Assembly (NCBI GenBank): GCA_003049465.1
Contig: PYSS01000105.1
Span: 62,001 to 126,000 of the forward strand
Source of the DNA: Magnaporthiopsis rhizophila
Taxonomy: Eukaryota > Ascomycota > Sordariomycetes > Magnaporthales > Magnaporthaceae
Direction of reading: 5' to 3'
DNA: 64,000 nt
Shown: piece after piece, positions 23,111 through 35,700 of the stretch
Layout of the letters: each line of letters starts with the position of its first letter
Position numbering within the stretch: the first letter of the stretch is position 1
Notes under the pieces: generated by a model
The model's database searches: none
The model's input: the letters and a program-made list of their open reading frames with translations, nothing else
What the model was told of the DNA's origin: nothing
Program-made: the position numbers and the translations under genes

Positions 23111-24171
23111 TGTCGGAGACGAGATGTGGTCTAAGCGGGTACAGAAAAACAGGGAACAGGCAGTTGTCATTAACGGTGTTTGTCTTTTTAGCTGTTGGCG
23201 CTACCCCTCTTTGCGTGTCTCTTTGACGCGGGCTCATGCTGGAATAACCCCTGGTCTCCTGTGGTCTGTCTCCTCTCTTGATCCCCAGCTTTTTCTTTCC
23301 CCATCTGGATGGTCTTATGGGTTTTCTTTTGACTTTCGGTCTCTTCTTCGGTTTCTTTTTTTTTTTTTTTTTTTTTTTTTTCACGCCGTCCTTGTCACAA
23401 CACGTTTGTCTGGAACAAGGCAGACGCTTGCTGTCTTGTCCGGTTGTAATTGAATTCTTCGGTGTCTATTTTAAACCTTTCGCTTTTTTCATACGTCACA
23501 GGGCCTTTTCGGATGCGTGGGGATATCCAACGGAGCGGGGATGGGGGAGGGAGAGAGAGCCGGAGGGAGACGGAGGGAGAAAGCAGAACCAAGGAAAAGT
23601 TGCGTCCTTTTGTTTGATGCGGTTAAGGGGTTCGAGGCGGCGCTATTGACGATGCAGGAAAACTAAATATCAGATAATGTATGGGTTGTTCTTGTGGTGT
23701 TGTACTGGAGTGGTGCCTCTTGGGGGCGTTGCGTGGTGTGTGATGGTTTGGTAAGTCTCGGGGACGGGTAAAGGATAGGGGACATCTGTCACTTTGAGTT
23801 CCTTGCCCGAATATCCGACGTTTCGTTCCAATGTTTTCTGGGTTCTCGATTTGTGATTTCTCGCTCGGGTGGCAGGCCGCGATCTTAACTGGCAGCATGC
23901 ATGCATGTCGTGGTCTTCAACGAGCATGAGTGATAATAACGCATCGTTTCGCAGCGTCGAATGCCTGTTGCTTGTTCTTTTAATGTACATGTATTCTGTC
24001 TGAATGAAGACAGTTGCTTACGTTGAGATACCCTTTCCTCCTTTTGTTGCTCCATAAATGCCGTGATGTGCCATCATACACTCAAATCAATAATGAAAGA
24101 AAAAAAAAAAAAAGAAAAAAAAAAAAAAGTACACGCGAAAAAAAGGGGAGAAAGTTACTGACGCGTGTCAG
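23111..24171. other. convergent intergenic region
   Basis: 1.06 kb between the stops of the DUF2433 gene (+) and COQ5 (-). It contains a T26 run at 23356-23381 and A-rich runs at about 24100-24128, probably within 3' UTRs. No gene was recognised. Confidence 0.5.
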
Positions 24172-25170
24172 CTAACCGTCAAGTGGCTTGACACCCTTGT
24201 GAATAGCAGCAACGCCGCCCGTCAAATCCTCCCATCCCTTTCCAGGGACGTCAAACCCAGCATCGACAATCATGTCTCTAAACTCGGCCTGAGATGGAAA
24301 ACGCTCGATGCTCTCGACCAGATACTGGTAGCTGTCCCTGTCCCCCGCGACGAGCTGGCCGATGAGCGGGATCGCACCAAAGGACCAGCGCTTGTACACG
24401 GCGTTGAAGAGCGGGTGCGCATCCGCCTTGGAGAACTCGAGACAGGCAAAGACGCCACCGGGCCGGAGGGCGCGGTACGCTTCCTTCAACGCGGCGGGGA
24501 TGTCGGTGAAGTTGCGTATGCCGAACGCTACCGTGTACAGATCCAGAGTCCCTGGTTGGGGTACGTTGTGGTGTGGTTTGGCGGGGTTGGGATGTGACGG
24601 GTTGGGGTTAAGAAAACCGGTTGCGTCGGCTTCGAGAAACGACAGCGAGGCCAGCTGCTCCGGAGGCAGAGTAGATTCTGCCCGGGATCGGCCGACGGCG
24701 AGCATGGAAGGGTTGATGTCGGAGATGGTGACGCACACGTTGGGGTTGGCGTTGACGACGTGAGCGTGGTGCAGCATGCGGAACGCGATGTCGCCCGTGC
24801 CGCCGGCCACGTCGAGGATGCGCATCGGGGTTGGGTTTGAAGGGTCCGGGGAGAGGCCCGGGTTGAGGCCGCGCACAAAGTGGTCCTTCCAGACGCGGTG
24901 CCAGCCAAAGGACATGAGGTCGTTCATCTTGTCGTACGAGTCCGCGACGCTGTGGAAGACGTGGGACACTCGCTGGGTTTTTTCGTGCTCGGACACCGTC
25001 TCGAACCCGAAGTGGGTGGGTTTGCTGCGCCGGGCGTCGATGGGGTCTGAGGGGGTGGTGGTGGTGGTGCTGAGAGGTCGTGATATTGCTAGAGCAGACG
25101 CTGTGAAAGGTCGCCGCGCGCATTGGCGGCGGGCCGTCGCCCAGAGTGCTGCTGGGCGTGCGGCAGCCAT
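24172..25170 (-). CDS. COQ5: 2-methoxy-6-polyprenyl-1,4-benzoquinol methylase, mitochondrial (COQ5)
   Basis: A single exon encoding 332 residues. COQ5 performs the SAM-dependent C-methylation step of ubiquinone biosynthesis on the matrix side of the inner mitochondrial membrane, within the CoQ synthome. Residues 1-45 are Arg/Ala/Ser/Thr-rich, a typical presequence. The UbiE/COQ5 signature YDKMNDLMSFGWHRVWK is at 79-95. SAM motif I is ILDVAGGTGDIAF (118-130), followed by ISDINPSML, a motif II region AFGIRNFTDIPAALKEA and RPGGVFACLEFSK. The insert between about 195 and 215 is Pro/Asn-rich and specific to fungal forms. Length and motifs are complete. Confidence 0.95.
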   Translation of the reverse strand: MAAARPAALWATARRQCARRPFTASALAISRPLSTTTTTPSDPIDARRSKPTHFGFETVSEHEKTQRVSHVFHSVADSYDKMNDLMSFGWHRVWKDHFVRGLNPGLSPDPSNPTPMRILDVAGGTGDIAFRMLHHAHVVNANPNVCVTISDINPSMLAVGRSRAESTLPPEQLASLSFLEADATGFLNPNPSHPNPAKPHHNVPQPGTLDLYTVAFGIRNFTDIPAALKEAYRALRPGGVFACLEFSKADAHPLFNAVYKRWSFGAIPLIGQLVAGDRDSYQYLVESIERFPSQAEFRDMIVDAGFDVPGKGWEDLTGGVAAIHKGVKPLDG

Positions 25171-25501
25171 ATTGTGTCTGCGAACACGAACCGTCGCTTT
25201 CTGTCAGCCTGTGATATCTTTTTCCAGGAGTCGAAAGACGATTTCTCTTTTTCTGTGGCTGCTGCCATCGTGGCTGCAGCTGTGGCTCAAGCTCAAAGCT
25301 GTGACAAAGGTGGGGAGGAGGGGGTGTATCCAGCGACCCTTCCGCGGGGCTGGCAACACTAGTCTCCGTAATCAAACCGAAACGAAACCATGCACTGTCC
25401 CGCCGTTCTGGAAACGGATATGCTAAAACGGGAGGGCAGCCCGTTTTTCTTTTTCTAGCCGCCAGAAATAACATGAAGAACGTGGCAGACTTACGCAGTG
25501 C
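25171..25501. other. COQ5 upstream region
   Basis: 331 bp between COQ5 and the small membrane-protein gene, both on the minus strand. No further coding unit. A GTAAGT lies just after the stop of the 47-residue gene and could mark a 3' UTR intron. Confidence 0.4.
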
Positions 25502-25645
25502 TTAGGAGCTCTCGATCGGCACGACCCTGTTCTTGATGGATTGGTCGACAAACTTGGCCATCATGGCCCGGCCGTAGTAGATGGCGAGGGCGATGACCAG
25601 AAGCACGCCGAGGATTATGAGTGCGATCTCGCCGTTTTGGTTCAT
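25502..25645 (-). CDS. 47-residue single-span membrane protein, family not recognised
   Basis: A short frame of 48 codons from ATG at 25645 to TAA at 25504-25502. The protein starts MNQNGEIA, has a hydrophobic helix at about 7-23 (IALIILGVLLVIALAIYY), and continues with a basic amphipathic tail (GRAMMAKFVDQSIKNRVV). The abrupt helix and charge asymmetry are typical of tail- or signal-anchored microproteins of the ER or mitochondria. It does not match OST4, Tom5/6/7 or PMP1 sequences that I know. The third positions are mostly C/G, which supports coding. It sits between COQ5 and the BCKDH E1-alpha gene on the same strand with its own spacer. Function unknown. Confidence 0.6.
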   Translation of the reverse strand: MNQNGEIALIILGVLLVIALAIYYGRAMMAKFVDQSIKNRVVPIESS

Positions 25646-25899
25646 GCTGTCGCATCTGTTGTCGGATCGGGTATTGTGTGTTTAATAATGGACCAGCGTG
25701 GAAGCGAGAAGTCGAATTCGGAAATGGGTAAATATTTGAAAGGTTGGTGGTGGATGGTGATAGTTGCTGGCAACCCGGGTCAAGATCAGACTGTTTATTA
25801 TGAAGTGACATGGCAAATAGATGCACTGCTGAGCGGGATCTGATGGCTGACTGAGGGCTATCTAGATGTTCAACTTACTCTATCTCTGCCTACCAGAAT

Positions 25900-27361
25900 T
25901 TATGGACCCAGACTCTCCTTTCCACCCTCATACTCGCCCAGGTCATACTCGTCCGGGTAGCTGTCAATATGGCTCCTCAGTTGGGCCATCTGGTTCTTCA
26001 GATCCGGCGTCAACTCCTCGTAAACATCCTCAAACATGCGCCGGATCGGCGGCTTCTTCTCCCGCTCGGCCTCGGAAAAGGCCTTGAGGATCTCCTTGCG
26101 CAGGCCGTGTCGCGCCTCCTTCTCCTTGTCGTCGTCCCATATGCCGCGGCTCTCCATCCACTTGCGCAGGCGCGAGATGGGGTTGTCGCGGCGCTTCCAG
26201 TCCTCGACCTCGACGCGGGCGCGGTACGCAAACGAGTCGTCCGACGTGCTGTGGTGGCCGACGCGGTACGTCATGCACTCGACCAGCACGGGCTTACCGC
26301 CGCCCTCGAGGGCCAAGGCCCGCGCCCGCTTGGTGGCCCGCCGCACCGCCCACAGGTCGTTGCCGTCGACGCGCACCGTGTCGATGCCGTAGCCCAGGCC
26401 GCGGCTGGCGATGCCGTCGCCGCGGTACTGCTCCAGCGCCGGCGTCGAGATGGAGTAGCCGTTGTTGCGGCAGATGAAGACCACGGGGCACGCCCGCGTC
26501 GCCGCGATGTTGAGCGCCGCGTGGAAGTCGCCCTCGCTGGCCGCGCCCTCGCCAAAGTACACGGCCACCACCCGCTCTGGCGAGTCCGGGTTCTGGATCC
26601 GCTGCATCTTGAGGGCGTAGGCCGCGCCCGACGCCTGCGGGATCTGCGTGGCCAGGGGCGAGGATATCGTGTGCTGTTTTTGGCGTCTGTCAGATCAAGA
26701 CTCTCCCAAAAAACCCTCCTTCCCTGGGGGTGAATGGACATACCACGTTCAGTTCTCTGCTGCCGTAGTGCACGGGCATATTCCTACCATGCCCCGGGTC
26801 GTGCTTGTTGGCAAACAGCTGGTTCATGTAGTTACTAAAAGTGAAGCCGCGGTACCGCAACACGCCCTGCTCGCGGTACTGGCAAAAGATGACGTCGCGC
26901 TTCTCGAGGGCCGAGGCTGAGCCGACGCACACGGCCTCCTCGCCGGCAGACACCATGTAGAAGCTGATGCGGCCCTGGCGCTGGGCGTCGAACATGATGG
27001 AGTCCATGATGGACACGGCCACCATGTCGCGGTACAGGCCCAGCACCTGGTCGTCGCTCAGGTCCTGCTCAAAGTCCGGGTCGACCACGACGCCGTGCTG
27101 GTCCACGACGCGGTAGGTTGGCACGGCGGGCGACTCGGCCGGGTGCGTGAACTGGAACCGCGACGTGAACTCGCTCTTGAGCGCGCCGGGGAACGACACG
27201 AAGGCCGAGTCGGGCTTTTGGGAGAGGCCTCCGACGTGTCGCCTCGTCGAGCCGTTGCTGCTGGCAGACAAGAGCACGGGGCTGCCGTGGCGGGGCTGCC
27301 ATCTTCGGCCGAGGCAGGCCAGGGGGCGGCTGCCGGCGGAGCTTGGGAGGCGGGCCTTCAT
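25900..27361 (-). CDS. branched-chain 2-oxoacid dehydrogenase E1 component alpha subunit, mitochondrial
   Basis: Exons 27361-26744 and 26673-25900 (70-bp intron, donor GTATGT, phase 0) give 463 residues. The enzyme decarboxylates 2-oxoacids from Leu, Ile and Val with thiamine diphosphate in the matrix; alpha pairs with an E1-beta subunit not in this window. The N-terminus is a basic presequence. Family markers follow in order: YRVVDQHGVVVDPDFEQ, GRISFYMVSAGEEAVCVGSA, YREQGVLRYRGF, TISSPLATQIPQASGAAYA across the splice junction, the ThDP/Mg motif GEGAASEGD (247) to RNNGYSIST (275), and the phosphorylation loop YRVGHHSTSDDS (343-353) used by BCKDH kinase in animals. All are intact. Confidence 0.95.
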
Positions 27362-28443
27362 GGCTGGTTCTCGTGTATATAGGTAGGTACGGAGTAATCA
27401 AATGAAAATACTGTTAAAACAGCACTGCTCTATGTCGGACCGCTCATTACAAAGGGAGGAGGAGGAGTGCAATTCGGCGAAACAGATGACGGTCTTCGGC
27501 TTAAGAGGGCGTTACGTAGTTGGCCAGCTGCGGCCACTGCCTGACTGGGTTAGCGCATTGGCTGTCCTCGGCTTGCCGCGGTCTCTGGGCCTGGCATTGA
27601 CTGGGGTCTGCGGCAACGTCGTTTGTCTGCATAAAGAATTACATTGTGTAGGTCGATAGGATCCATTTTGGTTATTTGTTCCAGTCGGCAGAAGCGCCAT
27701 GTTGTGTCTATCGAGATCGCTGGGAGAATTGTATGGCGACATGAGCAATGCCGACAACAGCCGCCATAAACGTTCTCTCACATCGCCGAGTTACAACAAC
27801 GACTCGTGTCGTCTCACGACAATTCGTACAAGGACGGCACCTTCGCTTCATCGTATTACAACTACGCATCTATCCTTGGGATCGGGCGACTTGTCTGGAT
27901 TCGACGGCAAACAGTGCTACCCAAGCCACGCCGTTTCTCGTGTCTCCCTATGAATCGAGCCGGCCGCAACAAGCAAGAATCGACTTCCAGAACACCAGAC
28001 TAGATTCTAGGCCTCTGTCATTTCAAAACGGTGCTTATACACGGAGTCGTGATGCAACGTGGACCCCCGCCGTGTGAGCCGGGCCTCGGACTGTTCCTTT
28101 GTGGGTGGTGGCCAATGCGGTTGGAGTACGTCAGGACCGCCAAGCACAGGCATTTGAGCAGGGGTCCCTCTGGCGGGACAGGCATAGTGTGGGCTGGCCC
28201 GGAGCCGCCTGCAATCTGCTGGTCATGGTGGTCGGAGACGCTGAACCCAGGCAGACCCTACCTATCTGTTGACTACCCTATAGGTCAGGTTAGGCACTTA
28301 GTCTCATACTCTGATGCCATCAGCATCGTCCATCTAACTCTCAAGCTGTTTATCGCAGATAGACAGAAGCCCTCCAACCTAAACAGCCCAACAGCCCAAC
28401 CAGCGTCGCTTCCTGTGCGTCAGCCCGCCTGATGGCGTAATCC

Positions 28444-28869
28444 ATGGCAGAACGAATGCCGCATAGCCCCCCGCCGCGCACCCGATCGGTCCTTGTCGAA
28501 AGCAGCAGCAGCAGAAGCACCACCCGCAGCAGCGCCCGCAACAACAACACCACCCGTCGCCATCGCTCGACCCTCGCCCGTTTCGCCGGTACCGCCGCCT
28601 CCTCCGAACCAGTAGCCCCTGACCCCAGCGCCAGCGCCAGCGCCCGCGTCCGCCACCCCGCCTCGGCCCTCGCGCCCCTGTCCCGTGCCCAGGCCGCCAT
28701 CGCCTCGTCGACCGCCCGATCCGCCCCAGCCTCCTCCATCCCGGCCGCACCTGTTGCTGCTGCCGTCGTGGCATCGTCGTCGTCGGGTGCGCTCGTTTCG
28801 TCGCATTCGAGCTCGTCCCTCAGGTACCCCACCCTCCAGCCTCGTCTTCTATTTGTCGTTTTGCCTTGA
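28444..28869 (+). CDS. possible Ser/Ala-rich small protein (doubtful)
   Basis: An open frame of 141 codons starting MAERMPHSPPPRTRS. Codon third positions are strongly C-biased (GCC, AGC, ACC), as in genes of this genome. The product is low-complexity Ser/Ala/Arg sequence, with an Ala/Val stretch (PAAPVAAAVVA) and no domain. A CAG|GTACCC at 28823 could be a donor, but I found no convincing downstream exon. It may instead be part of the GC-rich leader of the HECT ligase gene. Confidence 0.25.
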   Translation: MAERMPHSPPPRTRSVLVESSSSRSTTRSSARNNNTTRRHRSTLARFAGTAASSEPVAPDPSASASARVRHPASALAPLSRAQAAIASSTARSAPASSIPAAPVAAAVVASSSSGALVSSHSSSSLRYPTLQPRLLFVVLP

Positions 28870-29503
28870 GCGCCCACGTTCCGTCGCGTCGCACTGCACA
28901 CTGCCTTTTACCACATCCTTCCTGCCACTCTTTGTTGCTCCTTCTCGTCGTCTCCGTCGGATCGTTATCGCTGCCTTGGCGCTGCACTGCGAGTTTGCGG
29001 GTGCCCTGGACCTCCTGCTGGGCTGGACAAGCCATCGGACAGGGCGGATGCGATAAGCCCGTTGAGCTCCATCAAATCCCGACCCGCTGTTCCGCGCCCA
29101 AAACACGGTACAAAACCGTCCTGGCTTGTGCCTCCGGCTTGCTGCTGCTCGCTTGCTGGGGTTGATTTTGGTGGCCTGCATCCTGCTGCATTGCGTCAAG
29201 CCTGCGAATCAAGTTTAGCGTCTGGTTTACTGCCGCCGATTTTTTTTTTCACAGTGCTGGATTGTCGCTAGACGGCCTGTCTTTGCGCGAAAGGAAGGAG
29301 TGCCCTCCAGCCGCCTGCCCAGCGTGCTTTCCTGCCTCTGCTGGACCCTAGAATAGCAAGCACCACCAACCACCACCACCACCAAAAAACCGGAGCTCGC
29401 AACCCACAATCCCCCCCCCCCAGTCACATCCATTCTGCCCGTGCTCGATTATTCCATACCGCCTGCCGCCTTTCGAGTTCCACGCAACGCCACAATCCAG
29501 CCA

Positions 29504-29584
29504 AGCCAGCCAGAAGCGAATGCCGCGACCTGCCCATCCTGACNAGCCAGCCAGAAGCGAATGCCGCGACCTGCCCATCCTGAC
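29504..29584. repeat. identical 40-bp direct repeat flanking a single N
   Basis: Positions 29504-29543 and 29545-29584 are the same 40 bp, separated only by N at 29544. This is most simply an uncollapsed overlap between two contig ends, that is, an assembly artefact. Confidence 0.85.
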
Positions 29585-29772
29585 CCAATTCCTTCCTTCC
29601 TCCACCCACAATCCTAACCATCCATTCACCCCAGACTTTTTCTTCCGTCGTCGTCGTCGTCACCTGCGGCCTGCGCCCTGCCGCGAGACATGACCCCAAA
29701 GGAGCTCGCCGCCGAGTGATAGATTGGGCCAGCAATCGTTTGGGCCAGCACTGCTCACACACACATGTCCCC

Positions 29773-32700
29773 ATGTCTTCCAGAATCACCCGCTCGTCGG
29801 TTCGTCACGCTGCCAACCAAGCAGGCCAGCCACCCTCCCACACCTTAGCCGCAGGCTCCCCGACCACCTCCACCACTCCTGCCGAATCGCCCGCCCATCA
29901 GCCAGCGACGGCTGCTGCCACCCCCAAGGCGCCTGCTGCCCCCGCCCTGCACCACCAAGAGCCCGCCCGATCCTCGGCACGCAAACGCAAGTCCAGAGAC
30001 TCCATCAACTCCCAGCCCGAGTCCCCCGACCAGCCGCCGTCGGCTCGCCGCCCCAAGCGCCAGAAGGCCCTCGTCCCGGACCAGCCTCTGCCCCAGCCGC
30101 CCTCCCAGTCGCCAGCCGCCTCGACACGCAGCCGCAAGGGCAAGGCGCTTGCCGCCATGTCGAGTCCGGAGTAAGGAGGAAGGCCCTTCGTTGTTTTTAC
30201 CTCTTTGTCTCTGCTCTTACGCGATCCCGAAGCTGACGTGAAATTTACTCGATACAGTCCTGGCGTTGGCGCCTCTGGCCCAGCTGAGCCTTCGTCGAGT
30301 CAGAAGCCGAGCAGGAGCAAGAGAACAACCGCACACGGATCCGGAGGTAGGTGGTCGAATGTTTGACAATCAAACTGACCGCGTTGCATGCTCTGCACAA
30401 TCAATCGTTCTGGTCACGGCTAATACCGGCGCGCCTCCTTCCCACAGAGCCCGGAGCGAGCTCAGCTGCCTCCACGTCGACCCGTCGATCCTCGAAGCGC
30501 ACCCCCAAGACCGACGCGGACCAAGACACACCCATGACGGGCACTCAAGAGGCACAAAAGGCCAATGTGCCTCCGCCACCACCCCCACCCGAGCCAACGA
30601 GAGACGACAGCGACGATGATGACGATGACGATGACGAGGGCAACCGCTACGGAGAAGAAGGAGACGAAGACGAAGACGACATTGATCCCTTTGGTGGCTT
30701 CGGCGGCCCTCCTCGCGGTCTCGGCGTCTCTCTGCCCATGTTGCATACGCTGATGTCCGGCATCGGGACCAGATTGCGTGATCTCTTGACCAGCCTGCGC
30801 CAGAAGGAAGATCCGTCAGTCCAGCTGATTGCTCTCCAGGAGCTTTCCGAGATCCTGCTGGTGTCGAACGAAGATAACCTCTCTGGCCACTTCTCTCCCG
30901 ACGCTTTCGTCAAGGAACTGGTCGCCCTGATGCAGCCGCACGAGATCACGGGCGAGGAAAACCCCGAGATGATGCTTCTGGCCTGTCGCTGTCTGGCAAA
31001 CTTGATGGAGGCGCTCCCTCCCAGCGTCGCCAACGTGGTCTACGGCGGGGCTGTGCCCGTCCTGTGTCAGAAGCTCCTCGAGATTTCCTTCATCGATCTA
31101 GCCGAGCAGGCCCTGAGCACGCTCGAGAAGATCTCTTACGAGTATCCAGCCAGTATCGTCCGCGAGGGAGGCCTGACTGCCTGCCTGTCGTATCTCGAGT
31201 TCTTCGCCACGAGCACCCAGCGCACGGCCGTCACCACCGCCGCCAACTGCTGCCGTAATATCACCGAGGACTCGTTTCCCGTCATCAAGGAGGTCATGCC
31301 CATCCTGCTCAATGTGCTCGGTAGCAGCGACCAGAGGGTTGTGGAGAAGGCCTCGCTGTGCGTTTCCCGCATCGTCGAGAGCTTCCGCTACCATCCGTCC
31401 AAACTGGAAGAGCTCGTGAGCGTCGACCTGCTCAAGGCCCTGCTGCGTCTGCTGCTGCCAGGCTCCACCAACCTCATCAGCCCCGGCATCCACACCCAGT
31501 TCCTGCGTGTCCTGGCTCACACGGCCCGCGCGAGCCCTCAGCTGTCGGCCGAGCTGTTCAAGCTCAACATCGTCGAGACCCTTTACCAGATCCTTACGGG
31601 GGTATCGCCCCCGAGCGGCACCGACGACGTCGCCTCCAAGCTGGACAGCGTACTCATCATGCAGGCCTTGATCCACCGCCCACGGGAGCAGATCATCGAG
31701 ACGCTCAATGTCGTGTGCGAGCTTCTGCCTGCCCCGCTCCCATCCTCGGACCCCGCATCCCGCGAGTTTGCCGACATCTCGGCTGAGCCGGTCACGCCGT
31801 CATCCCAAGGCTCCGGAAACCGCAGGAAGACGGCAAACGAGAAGCGCGTGGATCTGCTGCAAGACTGCAAGGAGGAGGTCCGGCGCTTTTCGCTCATCCT
31901 CTTCCCCACCTTGACTGACGCGTTTTCGAGCACGGTCAATCTCAGTGTCCGCCAGAAGGTGCTCACGGCGCAGCTGAAGATGCTGTCGAATCTCGACACG
32001 GAAATCCTCACCGAGGCGCTCAAGACTGTGCCGTACGCCTCGTTCCTTGCATCTATCCTCTCCCAGGGCGACCACCCCACGCTCGTCATGTCCGCCCTGC
32101 AGGCTACCGAGCTGCTTATGAGCCGGCTGGATAGTGTGTATCGGTACCAGCTATATCGGGAGGGTGTCATTGCCGAGATAACAAAGCTGTCTTTGGAAGA
32201 GCCCAAGGCCGAGCCGGAGGAGGGGGCCAAGGCGTCGGCCGCCGCCGCCGACGAGGCTCGCCCTGAGACTCCTCGACAGTCGACCGCATCGGCCGAGGCC
32301 GAGGACAAGTCAGTCCAACCCGACTCGGACGATGATGACAACGAGGACGGCGATGACGACGAAGATGGCGATGAGGACGGCGGGGACATGGAGCACTCGC
32401 ACCAATCGTCAGATGACGAAGGGAATGACAACGACAACGATGAGGAGAACGAAAACGAGCACCAGATTGACGACATCTCTGGGTCCCCGGCCAGCTCTGA
32501 TGGCTCCACCATGTCCATTGATGGCCCGCCTCGCCACATCGTGTCGAGTGTTGATACCATGCGGCAGCGCATCACGGAGGCTGCCAAGAAGTTCCTCGAG
32601 ACGCACGAGACGGAAAAGCACGGCAAGCTGATGAAGAAGAAGGCGACCGAGATTCTCGACGGTCTTTCGTCTCTAGCGACCGAGATCGAGGCCTTCTACA

Positions 32701-35700
32701 TCCACCGCAGCGCCCAGAGCCTGGTCCCAGCCAACGGCGTCGCCTTGTTCAAGCGCCTTGCCTCCTACTTTGACTCGGACGTTCTCGAGAGCGTCACCAG
32801 CGCCGAGCTGCTGGCATCGGGCCTGGTGCGCGTCTTGGAGGAGGTCTTCAACAACCAGGACGAGAGTCTGGCGACGGCGGCGCAGTCCGACTTCCTGCAG
32901 GTCTTCATGGGCTACACGGTCAAGTCGAGGCCCAAGACGGCCACGGCCGACTCCCCCGCGACGCCCTTCAGTGTCTTGATCCATAAACTTCAGGATCTGC
33001 TGAGTAGGTCTGAGCATTTCGAGGTCATCACCGTCCACAACAATTCGTTCGACGGGAACCGCAGCAGCGCTGCGTCCATGCTTGCCAAGCAGATCCGGCT
33101 CAAGCTTGTTGCCGACGAGGACTCTGAGGTCCCCCGGGCCTACCGCAACATCATGGTGTCCATCCATGCCATCTCGACCTTCAAGTCGCTCGACGACTAC
33201 CTCCGCCCTCGCATCTCGGCGTCCGAGAGGCCGCGACACATAGGACGTGGCGCATTGTCGCGCGCCATGGCTGCTGTGGCCGCCGGCTCTGGCGGCATCC
33301 CTCTCAGTGAAGCCGCCGCTCGGCTAGCGGAGCGTCTTCCCGGCCTGGGTGGCCCCGGCGCCCCGCCCTTGTTCCCTCCCTATGCACCCTCCTCTTCCGC
33401 CCCACGGTCGTCTCGCAAGGCCAAGTCTTCCAGGTCTAATGCACAGCCCGAGGCGCCGAGCACCCCGGAGCAGAGCTCGACCGGCGCCTCCCGTGAGAAG
33501 GCTGTCCTGCGGCGGTCGAGTCGCCGCCAGCCGGCCTCGGCCGACACTCCCCCTCCGCCTCGGCCGCCCCCAGAGGAGGAGGAGGATCTGACCAATGCGC
33601 TGGAGTGCGCCGATGAGAAGCAGCTGGCCGAGGAGGACGAGGAGATGGGCGAGGGCAGCGCCTTGGACGCCATCGTCGGTGCCCTCGAAGAAGACATGGA
33701 GGAGGATGAATCCACTCCCGATCCGACTGCCGTGAACATGGAGGTTGCTGCCGGCGGGAAGATCACGGCTCGCAATGAGGATGGCACCCGTGTCCCAACG
33801 CCGTCGCAGTCCGTCTCGGCCGCGCCGCCATCTGCCGTTGCGGCTTTCGCGAACGCCACCAGCAGGGCCAATGCACTTGCGGCGGCGCTGCAGAACTCCC
33901 CTACGCCCGGCGGGTCCTCTCGGCCCCTGTCGTACGCCGCTGCGGTGCAGGCCGCGCCTCAGGACTGGCACATTGAGTTCAGCCTCGATGGCAAGGTTAT
34001 CGCCAACGAGACCACCATCTACCGCGCCATCCACACGCCGGCCGTCGCCACGCCTGACGACCAGTTGAGCCGGAACGTGTGGTCTGCCGTCCATCCGATC
34101 AAGTTCCGTCGAGTGGCAGGCCCGCGGCCGCCGGCCGAGGGCACGCCCTTCAGCGCATCGTTTGAGGGCAGCGCAACCACAGCCGAGACCGGAGAGGCCG
34201 CCTCGTTGGCCAAGCACCCGGCCACGGCGTCCATCCTCCGCCTGCTCAGGATGCTCCACGACCTGAACGCCAACATCGACGACGTCCTCGTCGAGAACAA
34301 GGACGCGCTCAAGCTCAACGTCGAGCCGCTGTCTCAGTTTGTGAACACGAAGCTCACAGCGAAGCTGAACCGTCAGCTGGAGGAGCCACTCATCGTGGCG
34401 AGTAACTGCCTGCCGAGCTGGAGCGAGGACCTGGCGCGGCTGTATCCGTTCCTGTTCCCCTTTGAGACGCGGCACCTTTTCCTGCAGTCTACCTCGTTCG
34501 GATACGCTCGGTCTATGACCCGATGGCAGAACGCCCAGTCGCAGGAAGAGTCGCGCCGGGACCGCCGCGACGAGCGACCGTTCCTGGGCCGTCTCCAGCG
34601 GCAGAAGGTGCGCATCTCGCGATCCAAGATCCTCGAGTCCGCCGTCAAGGTCATGGAGCTGTATGGAGCGAACCAGAGCATCCTCGAGGTCGAGTACTTC
34701 GAGGAGGTCGGTACCGGGCTCGGCCCCACGCTCGAGTTCTACAGCACCGTGTCCAAGGAGTTCTCCAAGAAGAAGCTCAAGCTCTGGCGCGATGCGGACC
34801 CGCACGACGCGGACGAGTTCGTGGTCAGCCCCAACGGCCTCTTCCCGAGGCCCATCAGCGAGGACGAGGGCTCAGGCAGCAACAGCGAGCGCATCCTGGG
34901 CCTGTTCAAGATGCTGGGCAAGTTTGTGGCCCGGTCCATGATCGACTCCCGCATCATCGACATCAATCTCAACCCCATCTTCTTCCGCATCGGCGACGAG
35001 AAGTCGGGCGTGCGGCCCTCGCTCGGCGCCGTCAAGGCCGTGGACCCGGTCCTCGCGCGGTCGCTGATGCTGATCAAGAAGTTCTCGCTCGCCAAGAAGG
35101 AGATCGACGAGGACCCGCGCCGCACGCCGGCGCAGAAGGTTGCCGACACCGAGAACATCACGGTTAACAACATCCGCATCGAGGACCTCTCGCTGGACTT
35201 TACCATGCCTGGGCAGCCGCACATTGAGCTGGTGCCCAACGGCTCGCACGTGAACCTCACCATGGAGAACGTCGACCTGTACCTGGAGAAGGTTCTCGAC
35301 ATGACGCTTGGCAGCGGCGTTCGCAGGCAGATAGATGCCTTCCGCAAGGGCTTCTCGCAGGTCTTCCCGTACTCAGCCCTGAGTGCTTTCACACCCGACG
35401 AACTTGTGTCTCTCTTTGGACGTGTTGAGGAGGACTGGTCCCTTGAAAGTAAGCACCCGCATACCTTATCCCTTGTTAATTCTCCTCCCACGCCTTCCCG
35501 TCTAGTAAACCGTCTGCTTGTTGCCACATGCTGATCATCCCGTGTCTCGTCTTAGCTCTTATGGATTCGATCAAGGCGGACCACGGCTACAACATGGATA
35601 GCCGTAGCGTAAAGAACCTGCTCCAGTTCATGAGCGAACTGACTCCTGCCGAGCGACGCGACTTCCTGCAGTTCACTACCGGCAGCCCGAAGCTCCCGAT

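Larger units (their letters stand above)
27362..29772. other. 2.4 kb divergent region, promoter and leader of the HECT ligase gene
   Basis: The left part is upstream of the E1-alpha gene. The right part, from about 28,900, is pyrimidine- and CA-rich and contains one ambiguous base (29544) between two identical 40-mers. A possible coding frame at 28444 is listed separately. No tRNA or mobile element was recognised. Confidence 0.5.

Noticed and set aside
28350..28901. Minus-strand Gly/Arg-rich frames
   Set aside because: Mirror of the C-biased Ser/Ala plus-strand frame; no independent support.
33324..34805. Minus-strand open frame of 493 codons
   Set aside because: Antisense of the UFD4 coding exon; no domain and Arg/Gly/Leu-rich.
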